The notes beneath the pieces are model-generated. The model had not been told where the DNA came from. It did not search any database and saw only the letters and a program-made list of their open reading frames with translations. The position numbers were made by a program, and so were the translations under genes. A DNA stretch of 6,407 nucleotides from Clostridia bacterium (GTDB lineage: Bacteria > Bacillota > Clostridia > UMGS1810), in assembly GCA_016293435.1 (NCBI GenBank), contig JAEDEG010000137.1, positions 1-6,407 on the forward strand, in the 5' to 3' direction. Within the stretch, counting starts at the first letter, position 1. Each line of letters opens with the position of its first letter. This document shows, piece by piece, positions 1 through 4,359 of the stretch.

Positions 1-102
1 TTCATAAATGTGACTGATTTTGTTTTTCTTTTGTTTGGATAGATTACTGTTATATGTGATGTCAGGAGAAGACTTTCGTGTTCATTACAGATGCAAATAA
101 TT
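1..102. other. Window edge, downstream of the repressor gene
   Basis: I see no gene, tRNA or clear hairpin terminator in these bases. A short ATG-led frame on the minus strand stops after seven codons. The sequence is T-rich and probably intergenic. Confidence 0.3.
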
Positions 103-798
103 TTATTCCGAAATGATAATTTCATCCACTTCATCTTTGCTGCATACCGTGTAAAAAAACCTTTTGTTTAATTTGCTTTTTTCAAAAATAAATATATTTT
201 TTTCGGAATGCTTCATAATGATTTTTCTTATCATGCTTTGCTCTATATCCGAATCTGAAATAATTCCATCTTCAGATAATCCCAGTGATGAAAAAAAAGC
301 AAGGTTAACGTTAAATTGTTCAGCATATTGCTCTGCAATTGAGCCTATACAACACATATCGCTCTCATAATATTTACCGCCGATAAATATGCAGGCAATT
401 TGCATTTTTGATGCAATTTGTAATGCGTTTACCGAATTTGTTACTATCGTAATATTATCAAATCTCCCGATATGTTGTATTATATATTGGCAGGTTGAGG
501 AACTGTCAATAAAAACCGTTAAATTATCGTCTAAAAATTCCGCGGCTTTTTTGCTCAAAGACAGTTTTTCATCCTCATCCACCAAAAACCTTCTCGAAAT
601 CGGCATTTTGCTGTCAATCGACATTAAAACTGCTCCGCCTCTGTATCTTTTAATCAAACCGTTTTTTTCTAATTCATTTAAATCTCTCCGAATTGTCATT
701 TCTGATACAAATAGGATTTTAGCAAGCTCTGATACGGATATTTTTCCTCTTTCATATAATAAATCTAAAATATTATTTTCTCTGTGATTTAATTCCAT
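103..798 (-). CDS. DeoR-family transcriptional repressor (231 aa)
   Basis: This is a DNA-binding repressor of the DeoR/GlpR type, which usually controls sugar or sugar-phosphate genes and is released by a phosphorylated intermediate. Residues 6-55 form the winged helix-turn-helix with the family signature (SVSELAKILFVSEMTIRRDL, followed by LEKNGLIKRYRGGA). The DeoR C-terminal sensor domain follows, with the sugar-phosphate-binding landmarks IDSSST near 97-102, TNS at 120-122 and IGG at 139-141, and the late FEKSKL segment where many relatives have an aspartate before the SK. An in-frame ATG lies further upstream at 849, but the start at 798 is preferred: AAAGGA sits 8 nt before it and the protein then begins like other DeoR members (MELNHRENNIL). 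It is divergent from the ygjV-like gene and is probably autoregulated. The gene is AT-rich (18 G/C in the 60 bases 421-480). The effector and sugar are unknown. Confidence 0.93.
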   Translation of the reverse strand: MELNHRENNILDLLYERGKISVSELAKILFVSEMTIRRDLNELEKNGLIKRYRGGAVLMSIDSKMPISRRFLVDEDEKLSLSKKAAEFLDDNLTVFIDSSSTCQYIIQHIGRFDNITIVTNSVNALQIASKMQIACIFIGGKYYESDMCCIGSIAEQYAEQFNVNLAFFSSLGLSEDGIISDSDIEQSMIRKIIMKHSEKNIFIFEKSKLNKRFFYTVCSKDEVDEIIISE

Positions 799-810
799 TT
801 TATTCATCCT

Positions 811-850
811 TTTGTTCGTAAAAATGTTTATTTTCAACATTTCGAACATA
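811..850. promoter_or_regulatory. Putative DeoR-type operator half-sites
   Basis: TGTTCG at 813-818 and CGAACA at 843-848 form an inverted pair separated by 24 nt. Read on the minus strand, 841-850 gives TATGTTCGAA, which fits the published GlpR-type operator pattern WATKYTCGWW. The pair lies in the leader of the repressor gene and next to the divergent promoters, where a DeoR protein would normally bind. An AAAATGTT direct repeat at 821-828 and 861-868 may also take part. A further CGAAC at 1540-1544 lies before the isomerase gene. Binding is inferred from the motif and its position only. Confidence 0.45.
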
Positions 851-852
851 TA

Positions 853-881
853 TTGATTTCAAAATGTTAATTTGTTATAAT
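853..881 (+). promoter_or_regulatory. Sigma-A promoter for the ygjV-like gene and isomerase
   Basis: A -35 box TTGATT (853-858) and a perfect -10 box TATAAT (876-881) are separated by exactly 17 nt, and TG at 873-874 makes an extended -10. Transcription would start near 888, about 35 nt before the ATG at 922. The -10 box overlaps the -10 box of the opposing repressor promoter. Confidence 0.8.
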
Positions 882-909
882 GATATCATAAAATAACATA
901 ACATGTCAA
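880..909 (-). promoter_or_regulatory. Sigma-A promoter for the DeoR-family repressor
   Basis: On the minus strand a perfect -35 TTGACA (909-904) is followed after 18 nt by the -10 TATCAT (885-880). Transcription would begin near 873, giving a leader of about 75 nt that contains the putative operator half-sites. The -10 box lies inside a perfect 10-bp palindrome (ATGATATCAT, 880-889) and overlaps the divergent -10, so the two promoters probably compete. Confidence 0.65.
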
Positions 910-921
910 TGGGAGCAAATT

Positions 922-1470
922 ATGGATATTATGAATATTATAATACAACTAATCGGCGTCTTGGGAATTATTGCAAGCATAATCTCATTTCAATGTAAAA
1001 AACATAGTTCAATCTTATTTTTCAGAACGCTCAATGAATTTATATTTGCAATACAATATTTCCTTTTAGGCGCATATACAGGTATGACCATGAATTGTAT
1101 CGGCTGTGTAAGAAATATTGTATTTACAAAACAAGTAAAAACGGGTAAAAAAACATCCGTTGCAAGCATTATTTTCAGCATCCTGTTTTTAGCTTTCGGT
1201 TTACTTTTTTGGCAAGGACCGAAAAGTATATTGATAATAATTGCAAAAGTATTATCAACAATAGCTTATGGAAACAAAAACACTAATGTTGTTCGGGGTA
1301 TTATGTTTGTAACCTGTACAAGCTGGCTGATTTATAATTATTGTGTTTTCTCTATCGCAGGAATATTGTGTGAATCCTTTACTCTCTTATCACTATTTGT
1401 TGGAATAATAAGATTTAATATTATTCCGTTTTTCTGCACAAAAAGAGGCGGGATTGTGAGTAATAAGTGA
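922..1470 (+). CDS. YgjV-family integral membrane protein (182 aa)
   Basis: This is a small polytopic membrane protein of the YgjV family (Pfam Imp-YgjV), whose biochemical role is not established. About six hydrophobic segments are visible, near residues 5-23, 36-56, 79-97, 102-116, 125-143 and 145-165. Family landmarks are the N-terminal QLIGVLG, the FLLGAYTGMTMNCIGCVRN block at about 47-65, SWLIYN at 134-139 and the late GIIRF. It is rich in cysteine (C25, C59, C62, C132, C141, C150, C172). GGGAG at 911-915, 6 nt before the ATG, supports this start over the second Met at codon 4. It is the first gene of the plus-strand unit, 110 nt ahead of the isomerase. It is very AT-rich (15 G/C in the 60 bases 961-1020), so recent transfer is possible. 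A transport or permeability role linked to the isomerase substrate is only a guess. Confidence 0.8.
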   Translation: MDIMNIIIQLIGVLGIIASIISFQCKKHSSILFFRTLNEFIFAIQYFLLGAYTGMTMNCIGCVRNIVFTKQVKTGKKTSVASIIFSILFLAFGLLFWQGPKSILIIIAKVLSTIAYGNKNTNVVRGIMFVTCTSWLIYNYCVFSIAGILCESFTLLSLFVGIIRFNIIPFFCTKRGGIVSNK

Positions 1471-1580
1471 GTACGTTTACAAATGAACAGATAAGACAAG
1501 TGCTCCTTTTGCGAAAAAGAAGATATCTATAGTTTTTATCGAACCTGTGTAAAAGATTTATTAATGAAAAGAGGGTCTTT
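1471..1580 (+). other. Intergenic leader between ygjV-like gene and isomerase
   Basis: I see no convincing terminator or sigma-A promoter in these 110 bases, so read-through from the promoter at 853-881 is likely. A CGAAC at 1540-1544 resembles the operator half-site core found upstream of the repressor gene. The segment ends in GAGGG (1571-1575), the ribosome binding site of the isomerase. Confidence 0.4.
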
Positions 1581-2444
1581 ATGAAAACATCAACACAAAT
1601 AGAAATTGCGTCGCAAGTCATCGGCGAGGAAAAGACGGTTGAATATATTGCAAAGGCAGGCTTTGACGCATGGGATTTTTCCATGTTTGCCATGTGCAAG
1701 TACGATTGGGGAAAAGGATCCCTGCTTGAAAACGATCATCCGCTTGCAGGGAATAATTATCTTGCATTTGCAAGAAGACTCAAAAAAATCGGCCTTGATA
1801 ACGGCATTGTCTGCAACCAGTCACATGCGCCGTTTCCGCCCTCTTGTCAGGAAGTACGCTCCTATTTTAAGCGTGCGATAGAGTGTACCGCAGAAGCCGG
1901 CGGAAAAATATGTGTTATTCACCCTGATAACAATAAATCAGCGGATGAAAACGCCGAAATGTATTTTGAACTATTACCATTTGCAAAGGAACATCATGTT
2001 AAAATTGCTACCGAAAATATGTGGAACTGGGACGCTGAAAGAGACGAATCTTCCTTTGCAGCCTGCGCTACCTCGGAGAGTTTTGTGGATCATATCGATG
2101 CAGTAAACGATGATTTTTTTGTAGCATGCCTTGATATAGGTCATGCTGAAATGCGCGGCTCCGGTTCGGGAGCGGCGAATATGATTCGTGCCTTAGGTCA
2201 TCGATTGAAGGCGTTACATATTCATGATAACGATAAATGGCATGATTCTCATCAAATTCCTTTTTCTATGTCGATTGACTATGGGAATATTGTAAAGGCT
2301 TTAAAGGATATTGACTATCATGGTTGGTTTACGCTTGAGGCAGATTATTATTTAAAAAAATTCAACGCTGATACTATATTTGATGGAATCAAAGACCTAT
2401 ATGCTGCAGACAGAAAACTTGCTGATATGTTTGAAAATGCCTGA
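1581..2444 (+). CDS. Sugar isomerase/epimerase, xylose-isomerase-like TIM barrel (287 aa)
   Basis: This is a metal-dependent TIM-barrel enzyme of the AP-endonuclease-2/xylose isomerase-like superfamily, a group that includes IolE, IolI, hydroxypyruvate isomerase and ketose 3-epimerases. Putative metal and active-site residues sit on successive strands: H82 (NQSHAP), H114 (VIHP), E145 (ATEN), D185 and H188 (CLDIGHAE), H213/H215/D216 (LHIHDND) and E253 (TLEAD). The order and spacing match the superfamily and no key residue appears lost, so the protein should be active as a cytosolic isomerase, epimerase or related hydrolase. GAGGG lies 5 nt before the start. It follows the ygjV-like gene and is probably under the divergent DeoR repressor, which supports a carbohydrate substrate. 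Its base composition is higher in GC than its upstream neighbours (27 G/C in the 60 bases 1861-1920). The exact substrate cannot be read from the sequence. Confidence 0.85.
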   Translation: MKTSTQIEIASQVIGEEKTVEYIAKAGFDAWDFSMFAMCKYDWGKGSLLENDHPLAGNNYLAFARRLKKIGLDNGIVCNQSHAPFPPSCQEVRSYFKRAIECTAEAGGKICVIHPDNNKSADENAEMYFELLPFAKEHHVKIATENMWNWDAERDESSFAACATSESFVDHIDAVNDDFFVACLDIGHAEMRGSGSGAANMIRALGHRLKALHIHDNDKWHDSHQIPFSMSIDYGNIVKALKDIDYHGWFTLEADYYLKKFNADTIFDGIKDLYAADRKLADMFENA

Positions 2445-2464
2445 ATATATTTGGTACTGTTTCA

Positions 2465-2667
2465 TCACACTTTATACAATAAATATCCACCTGCGTAGCG
2501 GGTGGTATTTCATTTTCGGGCATTGTACCTGTGCACTTAAATACCGCATAAGTATGTGCAGGAATTTTCTCAACAGTCAGATAATCCTCCGAGATTTTTT
2601 CGCCGTTATATTTAAACATCTCGGATATCTTTTTTATCGCAGCTTGTGATACAGTCAGGCAAAACAT
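2465..2667 (-). pseudogene. Remnant of a GyrI-like effector-binding domain gene
   Basis: A short minus-strand reading frame contains LTVEKIPAHTYAVFKCTGTMPE, which is the characteristic strand and loop of GyrI-like/AraC-type effector-binding domains (compare IPA-TYAVF-CTGPMPEA in intact members). Shortly after, VDIYCIK resembles the last strand of the same domain (usually like VDIYIPIK). The roughly 50 residues that normally lie between are missing, and at the join the sequence reads ENEIPPATQ across a hairpin at 2481-2510. No natural stop follows the last strand, so the frame runs into the antisense of the isomerase. There is no DNA-binding part upstream. I read this as a gene broken by internal deletion; an expressed short protein is less likely. 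Confidence 0.55.
2481..2510 (+). terminator. Putative terminator of the isomerase unit
   Basis: CCACCTGC (2487-2494), a GTA loop and GCGGGTGG (2498-2505) form an 8-bp stem with one G-U pair. It is extended by AAATA/TATTT with one bulged T, and followed by TATTTCATTTT. It starts 37 nt after the isomerase stop. The trailing T-tract is interrupted, so efficiency may be moderate. It also falls at the junction of the GyrI-domain remnant. Confidence 0.5.
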
Positions 2668-2869
2668 TGTATATGCTCATAAAATCACAATTCCTTTATC
2701 TGATAGAGTCTGAAAAACTGTCGGATATGCTTTTTCGCCGGTTTCACGACCGCCAACTCGCGATTATCATATAATAATTTTCTTTTACTTTCAGGCTATC
2801 CTCAGAGATAAAATCTTCTACTGTTTACTTCCCACTTCGATTTTTTGATGGAATGCTCAAAAACCGCAT
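2668..2869 (-). pseudogene. Unrecognised decayed coding sequence
   Basis: No intact gene is visible. On the minus strand, protein-like pieces occur in different frames. A piece starting YAVFEHS (from 2870 downward) ends after some 20 residues. VEDFISEDSLKVKENYYMI (about 2817-2761) runs to a stop. After a one-base shift, VGGRETGEKAYPTVFQTL continues to a stop whose TGA overlaps an ATG near 2680. YAVFEHS recalls the AVFEH segment of GyrI-like domains, so this may be debris of the same or a related gene. The evidence is weak and no family is assigned. Confidence 0.3.
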
Positions 2870-2912
2870 AAAAATAGGACAATTTAGATGGCATCTAAAT
2901 TGTCCTATTTTT
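2870..2912 (-). terminator. 43-nt near-perfect palindrome, probable bidirectional terminator
   Basis: Two 21-nt arms (2870-2890 and 2892-2912) are exactly complementary around a single central base. The arm contains TAGGACAATTTAGATG and ends in a run of A, so either strand gives an A-tract, a long stem and a T-tract. It begins 27 nt after the stop of the four-helix-bundle gene, which makes it the likely intrinsic terminator of that gene. The perfection and length are greater than most terminators need. Confidence 0.7.
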
Positions 2913-2938
2913 GGCAAGATAGAACAATAATGATGCAT

Positions 2939-3283
2939 TCATTTATTGTTTTTCTTTGCTGTATTTATTGATGAAATAAGAATTTTCTTTAATTCGATGC
3001 ACCTATCAAGAATCGTTTTATCTTCATAATATCCACTCTCAATAAGCAATTCAATCCAATATTCGCTTTCAGAACATTCTTTTAAAGCAATTTGTAGTTT
3101 TGCAATGAAGTCATTTTTACCGTGCCCGTAAAATGCTTCTCTAATGTTTGCGCCAATACTCGTTCCGCTACGAATAAGTTGATTTGTAAGTACACTTTCT
3201 CGTTTTTCACTTTTCACCTTATTACAAACTTTAATTATATCTAATGCAAACTGTTTTGATTTTGTAAGCAACGGACTTTCCAT
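2939..3283 (-). CDS. Four-helix-bundle protein, 23S rRNA-IVP/S23 family (114 aa)
   Basis: This is a small helical protein of the four-helix-bundle family first seen inside 23S rRNA intervening sequences (Pfam 23S_rRNA_IVP), related to Avd of diversity-generating retroelements. The signature QLIRSGTSIGANIREA lies at 35-50 and is followed by the second conserved block, FIAKLQIALKECSESEYWIELL at about 59-80. Amphipathic helices cover almost the whole chain and there is no signal peptide. Family members form basic or neutral oligomers, but the role of free-standing copies is unknown. The start at 3283 has AAAAGGAG 7 nt upstream; an in-frame TTG at 3304 is less likely. No reverse transcriptase or variable-repeat target is visible nearby, and the gene is not within rRNA. 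It lies between a palindromic terminator and a hairpin/repeat region beside a tRNA gene, suggesting a small acquired module. Confidence 0.85.
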   Translation of the reverse strand: MESPLLTKSKQFALDIIKVCNKVKSEKRESVLTNQLIRSGTSIGANIREAFYGHGKNDFIAKLQIALKECSESEYWIELLIESGYYEDKTILDRCIELKKILISSINTAKKNNK

Positions 3284-3301
3284 AAGTTTTCTCCTTTTAA
3301 T

Positions 3302-3322
3302 CAAACTCGCTTTGCGAGTTTG
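3302..3322 (-). promoter_or_regulatory. Hairpin just upstream of the four-helix-bundle RBS
   Basis: CAAACTCGC (3302-3310) and GCGAGTTTG (3314-3322) form a perfect 9-bp stem with a 3-nt loop. On the minus strand it lies only 3 nt before the AAAAGGAG ribosome binding site, so it would be in the mRNA leader. It has no T-tract on the gene side and is therefore not an obvious terminator. It could stabilise the message or affect translation, or mark the edge of a module. Confidence 0.5.
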
Positions 3323-3332
3323 CTCCTTACTT

Positions 3333-3415
3333 CTTCCTTATTCACTATTACTTATTACTTTCCAAAAATCGACAAGTCTTTTTAGGGAATAGTGAAGAGT
3401 GAATAGGTAATAAAT
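3333..3415. repeat. Imperfect inverted repeat of GAATAGTGAA/GTAATAA-type sequence
   Basis: The stretch around 3336-3360 (TTATTCACTATTACTTATTAC) is roughly mirrored by 3386-3414 (GGGAATAGTGAAGAGTGAAT followed by AGGTAATAAAT). Within each arm, short words such as AATAGTGAA, GTGAATA and GTAATAA recur, giving strong purine/pyrimidine strand bias. The repeats lie in the upstream region of the four-helix-bundle gene. I see no open reading frame or clear promoter here. Confidence 0.45.
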
Positions 3416-3427
3416 AAAATCGACAAG
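3364..3427. repeat. Direct repeat copying one arm of the tRNA terminator
   Basis: AAAATCGACAAG occurs at 3365-3376 and again at 3416-3427. The second copy is one arm of the tRNA terminator hairpin; the first stands alone 39 nt away. The sequence enclosed is part of the GAATAGTGAA-type repeat region. The pair looks like a duplicated target or a recombination footprint at the boundary between the tRNA unit and the four-helix-bundle module. Confidence 0.5.
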
Positions 3428-3450
3428 ATTCAATGAACCTTGTCGATTTT
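3416..3450 (-). terminator. Intrinsic terminator of the tRNA gene
   Basis: AAAATCGACAAG (3416-3427) and its exact complement (3439-3450) form a 12-bp stem with an 11-nt loop. On the minus strand it starts 4 nt after the tRNA 3' end and runs into TTTTATTTATT, as expected of a rho-independent terminator. Confidence 0.8.
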
Positions 3451-3453
3451 TGA

Positions 3454-3527
3454 TGGACCTTCAGGGACTCGAACCCCGGACCAACCGGTTATGAGCCGGT
3501 TGCTCTAACCAACTGAGCTAAAGGTCC
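3454..3527 (-). tRNA. tRNA with CAU anticodon (Ile2 with lysidine, or elongator Met)
   Basis: The 74-nt cloverleaf folds fully: acceptor GGACCTT/AAGGTCC, D-arm GCTC/GAGC with AGTTGGTTA loop, anticodon stem ACCGG/CCGGT with loop CTCATAA, variable TGGTC, T-arm CGGGG/CCCTG with loop TTCGAGT, and discriminator A. CCA is not encoded. Initiator tRNA is excluded because the first acceptor base pair is a normal G-C and the stem lacks the three consecutive G-C pairs. The acceptor and D-arm sequence closely resemble what I recall of the Bacillus tRNA-Ile2 (CAU, converted to lysidine-34 by TilS to read AUA), so Ile2 is somewhat favoured over elongator Met. A37 is present, a site for t6A modification. 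Confidence 0.93.
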
Positions 3528-3557
3528 TAATTTAGTCAGTTTTTCAAACGCTTAACT

Positions 3558-3586
3558 ATTATAGCACACGCGTACAAAAATTTCAA
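3558..3586 (-). promoter_or_regulatory. Promoter of the tRNA gene
   Basis: On the minus strand TTGAAA (3586-3581) and a perfect TATAAT (3563-3558) are spaced by 17 nt, with TGC directly before the -10. Transcription would start near 3551, about 24 nt before the mature tRNA 5' end. The spacer is GC-rich (ACGCGTGTG) within otherwise AT-rich DNA. This lets the tRNA be made independently of the upstream trmO-ligA unit, for which I see no clear terminator in 3587-3638. Confidence 0.85.
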
Positions 3587-3638
3587 GCCTTTTTTAAAGT
3601 TTTTTTCAATAAAATATTTCGGTTGCTTTTATCACTTT

Positions 3639-4319
3639 TTATAACTTTTGGCTAACATCAGTAACTCGAATACATCCGCTATCTGACCTAAACTTAATTT
3701 CATATTCCCCAAAAGAAAAGCCATATTCCCTCTTTTCATCTTTGTGGTATGACGGTCTTGGGTCGTTGGCCAAAATCTCAACAACATCCTCCCTCTTTGA
3801 AGGGGCAATTTTCTGAAGCAGCTTGTCGGGAAAATCCACCTTCATACGGTATGGCGCAACATCATCTGCAAAGCCGCACACCGCATCGGGATGTGCATCG
3901 GCATAGGCAAGATATGGTTTTATGTCATAAATCGGGGTTCCGTTTTGCAAATCAGCTCCGCTGACAATCAGCACGGTTCCATTGTCGAAAGTTTTTTTAA
4001 CTTCGACAAGCTCAACGCAGGAAAGACCAATCGGATTGGGGCGAAAAGGCGAGCGCGTGGCAAACACACCCATGCGCTTATTACCGCCAAGTCGCGGCGG
4101 ACGCACAGTTGGTCGGAAGTTTGCCACAACAGATTTGGAAAACTGCCATATAAGCCAAAGATGAGAATAATCTTCTATACCTCTGAGAGCATCGGGATTG
4201 CGATATTCCTTTTCAAACACAATCTCCGAAAGCACACCCTTGCCAATGCCGCTCTGACGTGGTATGCCAAACTTTGCGTTATAGTCATTGTATATATAAG
4301 CAATTATTTTTATATCCAT
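3639..4319 (-). CDS. trmO: tRNA (t6A37-N6)-methyltransferase TrmO/TsaA (226 aa)
   Basis: TrmO (also TsaA, YaeB) uses S-adenosylmethionine to methylate the N6 of t6A at position 37, giving m6t6A in certain tRNAs, chiefly threonine tRNA in E. coli. It has the beta-barrel TsaA fold and not the usual Rossmann methyltransferase fold. Visible landmarks are FGIPRQSG near 17-24, YSHLWLIWQF at 51-60, the strongly conserved RPPRLGGNKRMGVFATRSPF core at about 73-92 followed by RPNPIGLS, YDIKPYL at 131-137, and the C-terminal DPRPSYHKDEKREYGF segment. Length is close to the 235 residues of E. coli TrmO. The start fits family N-termini, though the upstream ribosome binding site is weak. It lies 40 nt downstream of ligA on the same strand and probably shares its transcript. 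The tRNA that follows has A37, but whether it is a substrate is not known. Confidence 0.93.
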   Translation of the reverse strand: MDIKIIAYIYNDYNAKFGIPRQSGIGKGVLSEIVFEKEYRNPDALRGIEDYSHLWLIWQFSKSVVANFRPTVRPPRLGGNKRMGVFATRSPFRPNPIGLSCVELVEVKKTFDNGTVLIVSGADLQNGTPIYDIKPYLAYADAHPDAVCGFADDVAPYRMKVDFPDKLLQKIAPSKREDVVEILANDPRPSYHKDEKREYGFSFGEYEIKFRSDSGCIRVTDVSQKL

Positions 4320-4359
4320 ATTTATTTCACATCTTAAATATCAATACTTTGTTTTTTAT

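Noticed and set aside
389..787. 132-residue plus-strand reading frame
   Set aside because: It is antisense to the clear DeoR-family gene, has no ribosome binding site and its translation resembles no family I know.
799..849. N-terminal extension of the repressor from the ATG at 849
   Set aside because: The extra residues do not match DeoR proteins and would cover the putative operator; the ATG at 798 has a good ribosome binding site.
1421..1699. 92-residue minus-strand reading frame across the ygjV/isomerase gap
   Set aside because: It overlaps the ends of two supported genes on the other strand, with composition typical of antisense sequence and no domain.
2380..2649. 89-residue plus-strand frame overlapping the isomerase end
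   Set aside because: It starts inside the isomerase and has no ribosome binding site; the region is better explained by the minus-strand GyrI-domain remnant.
2870..3427. Diversity-generating retroelement, suggested by the Avd-like four-helix-bundle protein
   Set aside because: No reverse transcriptase, template repeat or variable repeat is visible in the window.
3333..3450. Repeats considered as a CRISPR array
   Set aside because: The AAAATCGACAAG copies number two plus one inverted copy, without regular spacing; they fit a terminator and a partial duplication.
3454..3527. tRNA considered as initiator formyl-methionine tRNA
   Set aside because: The first acceptor pair is G-C instead of the unpaired C1-A72 type, and the anticodon stem lacks three consecutive G-C pairs.
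3891..4337. 148-residue plus-strand frame
   Set aside because: It is a shadow of trmO, whose conserved motifs are unmistakable on the minus strand.
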